A stretch of DNA of 64,000 nucleotides from Bacillus sp. PAMC26568. GTDB lineage: Bacteria > Bacillota > Bacilli > Bacillales > Bacillaceae. The notes under the pieces are model-generated. The model was not told the origin of the DNA, ran no database searches, and was given only the letters and a program-made list of their open reading frames with translations. Positions within the stretch are counted from its first letter, which is position 1. Each line of letters opens with the position of its first letter. The position numbers and the translations under genes were made by a program. This document shows positions 41,810-49,697 of this stretch, piece by piece. Location of the stretch: the NCBI RefSeq assembly GCF_014235785.1, contig NZ_CP060137.1, positions 1 to 64,000 on the forward strand, in the 5' to 3' direction.

Positions 41810-42604
41810 ATGAGCTTGCAATTCAGTGTTCTCGCAAGCGGAAGTACGGGGAATGCCATTTATGTTCAATCAGATCAGCATTCATTGCTTGTTGATGCGG
41901 GACTTAGCGGAAAACAAATGGAAGTTTTATTTCAGCTGATCGGAAAGCAGATCAATCAGTTATCCGGGATATTAGTAACGCATGAACATAGTGATCACAT
42001 AAAAGGTTTAGGAGTACTTGCGAGAAAACATAAGCTGCCGGTCTATGCAAATGAGAAAACATGGCAGGCTATGGAAGGATTGATAGGGGCAATAAGCCCT
42101 GATCAGAAATTTATTTTTCAAACAGGAACTGTTCAGTCATTTGGAGGCATAGATGTTGAATCATTTGGTGTTTCACATGATGCAGCAGAGCCTATGTTTT
42201 ATGCTTTTCATCATGAGGGGAAAAAACTTGCGCTTATTACAGATACGGGGTATGTAAGCGATCGGATGAAGGGTATCATCAATAATGCTGATGCCTATGT
42301 ATTTGAAAGCAATCATGATGTAGACATGCTGAGAATGGGTCATTATCCATGGAGTGTAAAACGCCGTATTCTGAGTGATGTCGGGCACGTTTCAAATGAA
42401 GATGCAGCGCTTGCGATGACAGATGTCATTGGAGACAACACGAAACGAATTTACCTTGCGCATTTAAGCAAAGATAACAATATGAAAGAACTTGCAAGAA
42501 TGTCTGTTCAGCAAACACTTGCCAGCAAAGGATTTATGTCAGGCGAGCAATTTGAACTGTACGATACAGATCCCAAAAACCCAACTCCGCTCGTTTGCGT
42601 CTAA
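41810..42604 (+). CDS. walJ: Metallo-beta-lactamase-fold hydrolase WalJ (YycJ)
   Basis: A 264-residue MBL-fold protein with [13 protein letters not shown] (the HxHxDH zinc motif, about 60-72), ALITDTGY and ESNHD. The family (YycJ) is linked to DNA repair or coordination of replication with division, and 5'-exonuclease activity is reported for homologues. It lies 6 nt after walI in the wal operon. Confidence 0.94.
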   Translation: MSLQFSVLASGSTGNAIYVQSDQHSLLVDAGLSGKQMEVLFQLIGKQINQLSGILVTHEHSDHIKGLGVLARKHKLPVYANEKTWQAMEGLIGAISPDQKFIFQTGTVQSFGGIDVESFGVSHDAAEPMFYAFHHEGKKLALITDTGYVSDRMKGIINNADAYVFESNHDVDMLRMGHYPWSVKRRILSDVGHVSNEDAALAMTDVIGDNTKRIYLAHLSKDNNMKELARMSVQQTLASKGFMSGEQFELYDTDPKNPTPLVCV

Positions 42605-42710
42605 GGTACTAAAGATCGTTTTTTTTGGATATCCTTGAGTATAATATTGCTAAGATATACACACTATTCATACAGGGTTTGTTTGTGTGAAAGGATAGGT
42701 GAGACGATCG

Positions 42711-43925
42711 ATGGGGTATTACGATCAAGACTATGAGGAGTACAATCGAAAACAAAAAGGAAATCGGGGCGGACGGTTTTTATCGGGTTTGACTGGTGCC
42801 ATATTAGGAGGGCTTCTCGTGCTATTTTCCATGCCTATTTTGGCGAATATGGACTTCCTGCCTTATGACTTTTCAATGGGGGAAGATGATGAAGACACTG
42901 ATCAGGATCAGACTTCAAATGCACCTGCTAAAAACATTTCCGTTGACGTAAACACAGCTGTCACAAAGGCTGTAGACAAAGTATCAAAGGCTGTTGTTGG
43001 AGTTGTAAATATTCAGGAAGCCGGGTTTTGGAATGAAAAAGGCGAAGCGGGTACAGGATCAGGTGTCATTTACAAAAAAGAAGGCGACAATGCCTTTGTT
43101 GTCACTAACTATCACGTGATAGCCGGAGCTTCTCAAGTTGAATTAAGCTTAAGTGATGGAACCAGGATCCCTGCTGAGATTCTCGGAAGTGATGAGCTAA
43201 TGGATTTAGCCGTTCTCAGAACAGAGAGCAAGCCAGTTGAGCAAGTCGCGGAATTTGCTAATTCAGACAATGTCAAACCAGGAGAACCCGTTATTGCCAT
43301 TGGGAATCCCTTAGGACTGCAATTTTCAGGATCTGTCACGCAAGGCATCATTTCTGGTACAGAAAGAGCCATCCCGGTCGATTCCAATCAAGATGGCGAA
43401 GTTGATTGGAATGCAGAAGTCATGCAGACAGATGCAGCTATTAACCCTGGAAACAGCGGAGGAGCACTTGTTAATATTGACGGGAAATTAATTGGAATTA
43501 ACTCAATGAAGATTGCTGAATCGGCAGTAGAAGGCATTGGACTTGCGATTCCTATCAATCTTGCCGCTCCAATTATTGATGACTTGGAAAAATACGGCGA
43601 AGTCAGACGCCCATTCCTTGGCATCGGCATGCGTTCGCTAAATGAAGTATCGAGCTATCATTGGGAACAAACATTGAAGCTTCCAAAAGAAGTTTCTTCA
43701 GGGGTTGTTGTCATGAGTGTAAATCCTGTTTCTCCAGCAGGTCAGGCAGGGCTAAAAGAACTCGACGTCATAACTGAATTTGATGGTCAAGAAGTGAAAG
43801 ACATTATTGACCTAAGAAAGCAGTTGTACAAAAAGAAGGTTGGCGAAAGTGTGGATCTTACTTTTTACCGGGCGGGAGAAAAGAAATCAGTTAAGCTTAA
43901 ACTGGGAGAAGAACAGGAGGGTTAA
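42711..43925 (+). CDS. htrA: Serine protease HtrA (YycK)
   Basis: A 404-residue membrane-anchored HtrA/DegP-type protease for misfolded exported proteins. It has an N-terminal cytoplasmic stretch and one membrane helix ([19 protein letters not shown]), a trypsin-like domain with the triad His in TNYHVIAG, Asp in DLAVLR and Ser in GNSGGAL, and one C-terminal PDZ domain ([21 protein letters not shown]). ATG 42711 follows GGTGAGACGATCG; the in-frame GTG at 42699 is part of that ribosome site. Confidence 0.95.
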   Translation: MGYYDQDYEEYNRKQKGNRGGRFLSGLTGAILGGLLVLFSMPILANMDFLPYDFSMGEDDEDTDQDQTSNAPAKNISVDVNTAVTKAVDKVSKAVVGVVNIQEAGFWNEKGEAGTGSGVIYKKEGDNAFVVTNYHVIAGASQVELSLSDGTRIPAEILGSDELMDLAVLRTESKPVEQVAEFANSDNVKPGEPVIAIGNPLGLQFSGSVTQGIISGTERAIPVDSNQDGEVDWNAEVMQTDAAINPGNSGGALVNIDGKLIGINSMKIAESAVEGIGLAIPINLAAPIIDDLEKYGEVRRPFLGIGMRSLNEVSSYHWEQTLKLPKEVSSGVVVMSVNPVSPAGQAGLKELDVITEFDGQEVKDIIDLRKQLYKKKVGESVDLTFYRAGEKKSVKLKLGEEQEG

Positions 43926-43950
43926 TACTCCTGTTTTTTTCTTTTATTAT

Positions 43951-44181
43951 ATATCCACATGTGGATAAGGAGGAAAAACGATGAAGTGCTGCGAAGAACA
44001 TATTGAACTTGCCATTGATATGTATGTAGATGAGCATGAAATTGCACCAGAAATCGAAAAAATCAGAGAAATCAACAAGTTATCCACAACCTGTGAATTG
44101 TGCGAAAACCCTGCTGTATATATAGTGGGGAACTAATATTCGCACACTAAATGTGGATAAGATGTGCACAATTGTGGATAA
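43951..44181. promoter_or_regulatory. DnaA box cluster between htrA and rlmH
   Basis: Four perfect TTATCCACA boxes lie within 222 bp: minus strand at 43960-43968, 44152-44160 and 44173-44181, plus strand at 44080-44088. One near match is at 43951. One box abuts the ribosome site of the CxxH/CxxC gene and one lies inside that gene. The density is like oriC itself although the site is about 32 kb away. Confidence 0.8.
43981..44136 (+). CDS. CxxH/CxxC protein
   Basis: A 51-residue protein: MKCCEEHIELAIDMYVDE at the N-terminus, a helical middle, then TCELCENPAVYIVGN. The paired CEEH and CELC motifs form a probable four-ligand zinc site, as in the small 'CxxH/CxxC protein' family found next to rlmH in Bacilli. 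ATG 43981 follows AAGGAGGAAAAACG. Function unknown. Confidence 0.9.
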   Translation: MKCCEEHIELAIDMYVDEHEIAPEIEKIREINKLSTTCELCENPAVYIVGN

Positions 44182-44218
44182 AAAATGTTAGTAAACTGTT
44201 CTTAAAGTGGGGATAGCT

Positions 44219-44698
44219 GTGAATATAACAATATGTACAATCGGAAAGCTTAAAGAAAAATATCTAAAGCAAGGAATCGATGAATTTTTAAAGCGGTTAA
44301 CTCCTTATGCAAAGGTAGAAATCATTGAGCTTCCAGACGAAAAAGCACCTGAAAATTTAAGCGAATCTGAAATGGAGCAAGTCAAGCAGCGTGAAGGCGA
44401 ACGGATATTATCAAAAATTTCGGATGACACTCATGTAATAGCTCTGGCGATTGAAGGGAAAATGAAATCGTCTGAGCAGCTTGCAGCTGATCTGGATCGT
44501 CTTGCTACATATGGGAAAAGCAAAGTTGCATTTGTTATTGGGGGATCACTGGGGTTGAGCAATGAGGTAATGAAGCGGGCGAATGATACGCTGTCCTTTT
44601 CAAAAATGACGTTTCCTCATCAGCTGATGCGTCTGATTTTGGTGGAGCAGGTTTACAGGGCTTTTCGGATTAATCGGGGTGAACCGTATCATAAGTAA
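44219..44698 (+). CDS. rlmH: 23S rRNA pseudouridine-1915 N3-methyltransferase RlmH
   Basis: The 159-residue SPOUT methyltransferase for pseudouridine 1915 of 23S rRNA. Motifs: [45 protein letters not shown] and the C-terminal [14 protein letters not shown] 44219 matches the family start; the in-frame GTG at 44207 is part of the ribosome-site region. In staphylococci this gene (orfX) is the integration site for SCC elements. Its last codons here (from GGT GAA CCG) are the first copy of the island's repeated attachment sequence, and the coding region remains intact. Confidence 0.97.
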   Translation: MNITICTIGKLKEKYLKQGIDEFLKRLTPYAKVEIIELPDEKAPENLSESEMEQVKQREGERILSKISDDTHVIALAIEGKMKSSEQLAADLDRLATYGKSKVAFVIGGSLGLSNEVMKRANDTLSFSKMTFPHQLMRLILVEQVYRAFRINRGEPYHK

Positions 44699-44709
44699 AT
44701 GAGGTTTTT
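44678..44709. repeat. att1: SCC-type attachment sequence at the rlmH 3' end
   Basis: A 32-bp sequence beginning GGTGAACCGTATCATAAG (rlmH codons GEPYHK), continuing TAAATGAGG and ending in five T. It contains the rlmH stop codon. The same sequence recurs at 46555, 49038, 60333 and 63697. The staphylococcal SCC core, also at the last codons of rlmH, has the form GAAGCATATCATAAATGA. Confidence 0.85.
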
Positions 44710-44725
44710 TTAGAAAAATAAAAAG

Positions 44726-44768
44726 CCAAAAATGAAAAAGTTATGAGTATAACTTTTTCATTTTTGGT
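44726..44768. terminator. Bidirectional terminator after rlmH
   Basis: A long stem begins CCAAAAATGAAAAAGTTAT and pairs with its complement ending in TTTTTGG. It separates rlmH from the convergent membrane protein gene and works in both directions. Confidence 0.85.
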
Positions 44769-44815
44769 GTTTATAAGGAAGATCAACATCCGTTACATTA
44801 ATATAGCCTTTCTAA

Positions 44816-46060
44816 TTAAAAAAGCAAAGGAAAAGTAAATGTAACGAAAGCCGCCCAAAGTCCGTAAACTGGCAAATACTTAGTGACCGCATCTTGAATG
44901 GGTGAAGGTCCGGTCTTGTTTTGTAGAAAACGCATATATGAGACCATAATCCAAATAAGATTTCCCCAGATAAGTATGTTTACACCTAAAACAGCTAGTC
45001 TATTTGGTGTAATCCCATAAGAAGAAAGTCTGAACACGATGGCTGACAAAGCCACACTGTCAATGATAAGCGCAAGAGCAATTAAGGAAAAATTTATATA
45101 ATCTGAAATGTTCTTTTTCTCGTCTGAGTCGCTTTCGGTAATAGAAAATATGGTAACGGCCAATACACCAAGGAGTATTCCGTTGAAGGCTATCAGGAAA
45201 TTGCGGTCCAAGAATGGATTTTTTCCGACCCATATAACCGTTATAAGATAGACCAACAATGTAACCAGGACAAGAGGACTAAAAATTTTAGCTATATATG
45301 GTGTAATATTCTTAGCAAGTTTAAGATTCATTGATACCAGGTATGCAGCCACAATAGCAAGAGCGGCAGCACCAAATAAAACGATATTACTAAAATAGAA
45401 TTCTTCTATATCCAAGCCAACAAAGCTAAATAACTGCATGGTCAATGCCGCTAGCACCATTCCGCTAACTGCCATGCTGGCGTAGAGAATACAAAATTCC
45501 AAATTAAATTTAATATAGGCTAATCTTGTACTGCCTTTTGAATATTCATTTCCTGTAAATGCAAGCCCTACCAATACCCATAAGAATATGGGAAGGTGTA
45601 AATAAGCAAGGATAATACTGTCTTTATAATTTAATGGTAGCATATTAAGATAAAACCCGGAAATTAGGAACAACGCTGCAAGGGAATAAATAACACTTTT
45701 TTTCGGAGTATTATTGTAAACAAAATAGGCAGCAATAAAGGGAATTATACCAAAAGCCAGGTTAATTGGAGCAATTGCTTCCTGTTCGACAAAATGGAAA
45801 ATGATTCTGGTGCTTATCCCGGCCAGAATGGCTAAAATGCCCATGAATAAGAAACCTTTTTGAAGCAAGGAAGATTTTTCTGAATGTGCCGTTTCCTTGA
45901 AATGCAATCTTTCATACCAAATGCCAAGAACCTGAGAATCAGGATTTTGTTCCCATGCGTCTGAGAATGACTTTTTAAAGGCTTTGGGGTCATTTCTAAA
46001 CATTCTCTCCAGCTCATGGGGATTAGAAATATTTTCAATAATTAAATTTTTAATGTCCAT
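44816..46060 (-). CDS. Polytopic membrane protein of unknown function
   Basis: A 414-residue protein: about 70 soluble residues (MDIKNLIIENISNPHELERM), then about ten to twelve hydrophobic helices, ending in the apolar AAFVTFTFPLLF. I do not recognise the family with confidence. ATG 46060 follows GGAGGTATACTC. It is the main cargo of the first island unit. A broken Xre-type regulator lies just upstream on the same strand, and small Xre regulators of that type commonly accompany multi-pass membrane proteins in Bacilli. Confidence 0.75.
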   Translation of the reverse strand: MDIKNLIIENISNPHELERMFRNDPKAFKKSFSDAWEQNPDSQVLGIWYERLHFKETAHSEKSSLLQKGFLFMGILAILAGISTRIIFHFVEQEAIAPINLAFGIIPFIAAYFVYNNTPKKSVIYSLAALFLISGFYLNMLPLNYKDSIILAYLHLPIFLWVLVGLAFTGNEYSKGSTRLAYIKFNLEFCILYASMAVSGMVLAALTMQLFSFVGLDIEEFYFSNIVLFGAAALAIVAAYLVSMNLKLAKNITPYIAKIFSPLVLVTLLVYLITVIWVGKNPFLDRNFLIAFNGILLGVLAVTIFSITESDSDEKKNISDYINFSLIALALIIDSVALSAIVFRLSSYGITPNRLAVLGVNILIWGNLIWIMVSYMRFLQNKTGPSPIQDAVTKYLPVYGLWAAFVTFTFPLLF

Positions 46061-46130
46061 GAGTATACCTCCCTAATAATTGTCATATTAAGTCCTACTT
46101 TCCTCAACAATGTTTATTAATCAAACTCTC

Positions 46131-46276
46131 TTACCTTTGACTGTCTTCGTCACTTTTGTATTCTAAAATATCTCCAGGCTGACATTCTAATGATTTAGAA
46201 ATCGCCTCTAGAGTTGATAATAGAATCGCTTTTGACTTTCCATTTTTAAATATAGAAAGAGTGTTTCAGGTTTCAT
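46131..46276 (-). pseudogene. Remnant of an Xre-family (YozG-like) regulator
   Basis: The in-frame piece reads TLSIFKNGKSKAILLSTL then EAISKSLECQPGDILEY, the second half of a small Cro/CI helix-turn-helix protein. The usual N-terminal 25-30 residues are missing. A good ribosome site (GAGAGGTGC) and ATG (46276) survive just upstream but lead into another frame, so an internal deletion fused start and tail out of frame. Confidence 0.7.
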
Positions 46277-46793
46277 GAAAAGCACCTCTCATAAGAATTG
46301 TTTATTAGATATTAACATTTTATTTATTGATAAACAATAAATTTTTATTAGTTTTTATAATATTTTTGTTGTTAATAATTAATTGAGGCAAAAATAAAAA
46401 CATTCCTCTTTAAAAAGAAATGCTCTATAGGGTGTATCTCATGAGCCTCAATTGAATTACTGTTAATCACTAAAAAAAGCTAACTTTGTGTATAAAAAAA
46501 GTGAGCCGCAAAAGAGCCAAATATAAATTGAAGAACCTCATTTAGATGTGTCACGGTGAACCGTATCATAAGTAAATGAGGTTTTTGTGAAAAAAGTAAC
46601 AGCACCCTCTAATTTGATGGAGAAGTGCTGTTTTGTTTTGTTATTTGAATGCCTAGATGAACATTTGTTGCATGAATGGTTGTTTTCTTTTGCAATGAAC
46701 ATAATTTTTTTGTTCAATTAGGATTCTCTTATCCAAATGAATAAAACTATATACAAAAAATGGCTGAATTCCTTACATGTGCTTTTGCTTACT
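46277..46793. other. AT-rich gap containing att2
   Basis: No gene is visible. It holds the promoter side of the preceding unit, the inverted repeat and att2 copy, and a hairpin with AACAGCAC/GTGCTGTT arms (about 46600-46636) followed by a T-rich stretch. Confidence 0.6.
46534..46586. repeat. att2 with flanking inverted repeat
   Basis: Positions 46555-46586 are identical over all 32 bases to att1 at the rlmH end. An inverted arm AACCTCATTTA (46534-46544) faces TAAATGAGGTT (46573-46583) across the core. The rlmH copy has only the right-hand arm. This is the boundary between the first and second island units. Confidence 0.85.
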
Positions 46794-47258
46794 TTAATAT
46801 TCTCCTTTAATTACAAAAAACGAGCCTCGAATTGTTCCAGCTAGTTTAGACTTCTGCCTAGCAAACTTAAACTTCCCATCTAACTCCTTTGGTACCTCCA
46901 TCCCCTCAGAAAGCTTAAAACCAACGGCCCGCTTCTTAGGGTCATTAACCATATACATGACGTTGACCCCAAGACCATCCTCATAAAAGACGTATGCAAA
47001 TTTGATATTTTCCACTTGAAAACGCGACGTTTCTAAAGGTTTGGCCGCAAACTCAATATCTCGTTCTTCTTTCAAAATTCGGTTCACATAATCAAGGGTC
47101 TCCTGGCTTTCGCTAGCTGGTACGACCGTAAATTCATGCTTGTATTTGTTCATAAAGTAACGGGCTTCATTAGCACGTAAACCAGCAAGCGCTTCTACTA
47201 CAGGAGAAGACTCTAAACCAATCGTAGACACATTTTTAAAATCAACGATATAGGACAT
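46794..47258 (-). CDS. Conserved hypothetical protein in the yobUV-like cassette
   Basis: A 154-residue soluble protein (MSYIVDFKNVSTIGLESS), without signal peptide or membrane helix. It has VDFKNVSTIGLESSPVV at the start and RGSFFVIKGEY at the end. I do not recognise the family. ATG 47258 is chosen because AGAGGG lies 6 nt upstream; the ATG at 47264 would have no spacing. It follows the effector-binding gene by 22 nt, so the two are co-transcribed. Confidence 0.7.
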   Translation of the reverse strand: MSYIVDFKNVSTIGLESSPVVEALAGLRANEARYFMNKYKHEFTVVPASESQETLDYVNRILKEERDIEFAAKPLETSRFQVENIKFAYVFYEDGLGVNVMYMVNDPKKRAVGFKLSEGMEVPKELDGKFKFARQKSKLAGTIRGSFFVIKGEY

Positions 47259-47280
47259 TTCCATCCCTCTTTTTATTTCT

Positions 47281-47760
47281 TTATTTCCTAACAACAGGAA
47301 TCCACATTTCACCAAATACTAAGCCGTTTCGTTGCCCCATCTCAACCGATGCATTTGGCCCGCCAACATAGGCAAAATTCTTTGCTTCTGGCAAGACTTG
47401 ACCAAAGGCAATACCAGTAAGCATATTACTCAACTCTTCAGACGTCTGTGCTTCCCCTTTTACAACCAGGTATTCTCCTTTAGGAAATTGAATCACTCTG
47501 GATGCTTCTGGTAATGATGCCTCTGTCATGACGCCAGCATAATGCATCATCTTGATATTCACCGCTTCATTCACGACAAAAATGTAATCATTTGTGGCTA
47601 CGGCTTTTAACATGTCGAGCCTTCCATCTTGTTTGACGGCCGACCAAAAGTCTGCCTTTTCCTTGTTTATGCCAGCATAGTCTGTGTAGTCGCTCTTAAG
47701 CTCAGTTCCGATACCTAAAACGGTAAAGCTTTCTTTTTCTTCTAGAGTATAATTTGTCAT
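47281..47760 (-). CDS. GyrI-like effector-binding protein (YobU-like)
   Basis: A 159-residue protein that looks like a stand-alone GyrI/AraC-type small-molecule binding domain (SFTVLGIGTELKSDY, ADFWSAVKQDGRL, VIQFPKGEYLVVKGEAQT, and the C-terminal GEMWIPVV). These domains bind ligands or drugs. ATG 47760 behind AAGGATGG is chosen over TTG 47766. It is divergent from a WYL regulator, as in the B. subtilis yobU-yobV pair, and is probably controlled by it. Confidence 0.75.
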   Translation of the reverse strand: MTNYTLEEKESFTVLGIGTELKSDYTDYAGINKEKADFWSAVKQDGRLDMLKAVATNDYIFVVNEAVNIKMMHYAGVMTEASLPEASRVIQFPKGEYLVVKGEAQTSEELSNMLTGIAFGQVLPEAKNFAYVGGPNASVEMGQRNGLVFGEMWIPVVRK

Positions 47761-47796
47761 ATTCAAACCATCCTTTTTTTAGAATTTATCAAATGA

Positions 47797-47854
47797 TTTG
47801 TCTTTTCACTTGATAAGTTTATAATAATCTTTAATAGTGTCAAAAAATGATACT
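47797..47854. promoter_or_regulatory. Divergent control region with candidate operator
   Basis: Between the two divergent genes a plus-strand TTGTCT-16-TATAAT promoter (TATAAT about 47820) is visible. Beside it, AGTGTC (47836-47841) and GATACT (47849-47854) form a 6-bp inverted repeat with one mismatch around 7 nt, a plausible site for the WYL regulator. Confidence 0.45.
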
Positions 47855-47869
47855 GTTTAGGAGGTCCAG

Positions 47870-48832
47870 ATGAAAAAAGTTGAACGGATTAATATCATCA
47901 TGCGGTATATCAACAACCGGTCCCACTTTACAATTTCTGAGATCATGCAAGAATTTAACATCTCTCGTTCGACGGCTATTAGAGATATCAGAGAAATTGA
48001 AGCCATGGGGATGCCGCTTGTCGCTGAAGTTGGAAGGGATGGGGGCTATTTTGTCATGAACAATTCTGTCCTGCCCACTGTCCGCTTTACCGATAATGAG
48101 ATTAAAGCTCTCTTTATTGCCTTTATGGCCACAAGAAATCAACAACTCCCTTATCTTAAGAGTCGTCAGTCTTTAGCTGAAAAATTACTAGGTCTCATCT
48201 CAGAAAACCAGCAAGATGACCTTGTTCTTTTAAATCAAATCTTGCTTTTTGAAGGGACCAACCCAAATAATCCCGACCTGCTTGATCTGTCAGACCTCCC
48301 CCATCCTATGTTAGAAAAACTTATCCAAATCCTTCTTTTGGATCGTTATTTATTGATCACTCTCGAAGAAGTGAAGATAATAAAGTCTTACCCAATTTAT
48401 CTCTTACACCTTTATCGTGAAAAAAGCCTTTGGCTGATTGAAGGCTTTGACTTAAAGGAAGAGAAGAGACAAATTTTCTCTGTCGACAATCTCACCAATG
48501 TCAAACCATACCCTACGAAAAAAAGATTAAGTAAGAAAAAGATTTTAGAAAAAATAAGTAAGCAGGAAGAAGAAATCAACCTTGTCCTTGAACTTGGTCC
48601 AAAGGCGATTGCCCAGTTCAAAAAATACCATCCTTTAAAAGTTTCAATATCCTATACGAATCCTTACCAAACTACAGCCATTCTAAAGACTTTTATCAAT
48701 GTGAATAATTCAGAAGAATTGACCGAAATAATAAATTGGCTGCTTTTCCTAGGTGGGGATATCAAGGTAAGGGAAATGCCAGTAGAAGTCTTAGAAGGTT
48801 TGAAAGAGAGATTATTCCTATACTGTCCATAA
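47870..48832 (+). CDS. HTH-WYL transcriptional regulator (YobV-like)
   Basis: A 320-residue DeoR-like regulator. It has an N-terminal winged helix (HFTISEIMQEFNISRSTAIRD), followed by GRDGGYFV and a WYL domain (about 140-240, with IIKSYPIYLLHLYREKSLWL and EGFDLKEEKRQIFSVDNL). WYL domains bind ligands. ATG 47870 follows AGGAGGTCCAG. It should regulate the divergent effector-binding operon. Both belong to the second island unit. Confidence 0.88.
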   Translation: MKKVERINIIMRYINNRSHFTISEIMQEFNISRSTAIRDIREIEAMGMPLVAEVGRDGGYFVMNNSVLPTVRFTDNEIKALFIAFMATRNQQLPYLKSRQSLAEKLLGLISENQQDDLVLLNQILLFEGTNPNNPDLLDLSDLPHPMLEKLIQILLLDRYLLITLEEVKIIKSYPIYLLHLYREKSLWLIEGFDLKEEKRQIFSVDNLTNVKPYPTKKRLSKKKILEKISKQEEEINLVLELGPKAIAQFKKYHPLKVSISYTNPYQTTAILKTFINVNNSEELTEIINWLLFLGGDIKVREMPVEVLEGLKERLFLYCP

Positions 48833-49015
48833 GCAGTGCCAGTTAAAACCTCTAATAATTTTGAGTTTGACCAGTTGCCAGTTCCCCTATATTTTGCACA
48901 CCCAGGATATATACATATATATGAATACTGAAAATACTTTGAGAGGGTAATAGCATATTTATCAGTACTATTCTTTATTGAATTTCTAATAAATTCGTTT
49001 TGGTAAACAAAGGTT

Positions 49016-49069
49016 AAACCTCATTTAGATTGCTTACGGTGAACCGTACCACAAGTAAATGAGATTTTT
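49016..49069. repeat. att3 with flanking inverted repeat
   Basis: The core at 49038-49069 begins GGTGAACCGTACCACAAG, continues TAAATGAGA and ends in T6, with three differences from att1. The inverted arm AAACCTCATTTA is at 49016-49027. It marks the boundary between the second and third units. Confidence 0.82.
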
Positions 49070-49109
49070 TCTAATAATGTAAAAGAAACAAAGGGAAGCC
49101 CATTGTTTC

Positions 49110-49481
49110 TTATTTTTTCTTTTCATATATTAGGAGAAGTTTATTGTCTCTAGCCTCTTTAGAAATAGGGGCAGCTTGACCAGTTTGTGAAACTTGCGCT
49201 TTCCAATCTGTATGGTCAATCCATCCAAACCTTATTTTTTTTATCATAGGTTTTTTACTTGGATTTTCAACGTCAAACTTCTCTAAATTTACAGTTATAT
49301 AATATCCTGATTTTGATTTACCAGAGTTATTATCACTGTTCTCCTGTCCGTAACTTCTATTTCCATATACATTGTTTGGGTTAGAAGATGTTTTAATTTC
49401 AACAGAGTAGTCATTATTAGGTATATAGACAACGTCCTTATCCTCTTTAATGATTTCTTTACGCCAATATTGTTGATAAAT
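49110..49481 (-). pseudogene. 3' remnant of a restriction endonuclease, ScaI-like
   Basis: An open stretch of 123 codons without a start codon, closed upstream by an in-frame stop. It encodes YSVEIKTSSNPNNVYGNRSY, where VEIKTSS looks like the ExK half of a PD-(D/E)xK nuclease site. It also encodes IRFGWIDHTDWKAQVSQTG, close to what I recall of the ScaI endonuclease family (GWIDHxDW ... TGQ). The N-terminal part and any methyltransferase partner are absent. Family assignment rests on motif memory only. Confidence 0.55.
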
Positions 49482-49540
49482 CTAATTAGCAATTATTATC
49501 ATCGGAAAGCCTCCTTAGTATTCTTTAAGTAATAATATAA

Positions 49541-49608
49541 GAAGCACAGGGACGGTTCTTCTGCTTCCTATAATATAAGGAAGCACAGGAACCGTCCCGT
49601 TGCTTCCC
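49541..49608. repeat. REP-like palindromic repeat
   Basis: Two inverted modules face each other: GAAGCACAGGGACGGTTC and GGAAGCACAGGAACCGTCCC, with GGGACGGTTC and GAACCGTCCC exactly complementary. Such GGGACGGTTCT palindromes are scattered in Bacillus genomes and are often linked to IS200/REP-type transposases, none of which is present here. Confidence 0.7.
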
Positions 49609-49697
49609 AAATCTTGTTACTATTCCTTACAATATAACGTATAATTTACAATAGCAGAGCAGCACAATATACAGCATCAACGAAAGAAGTGATACAA

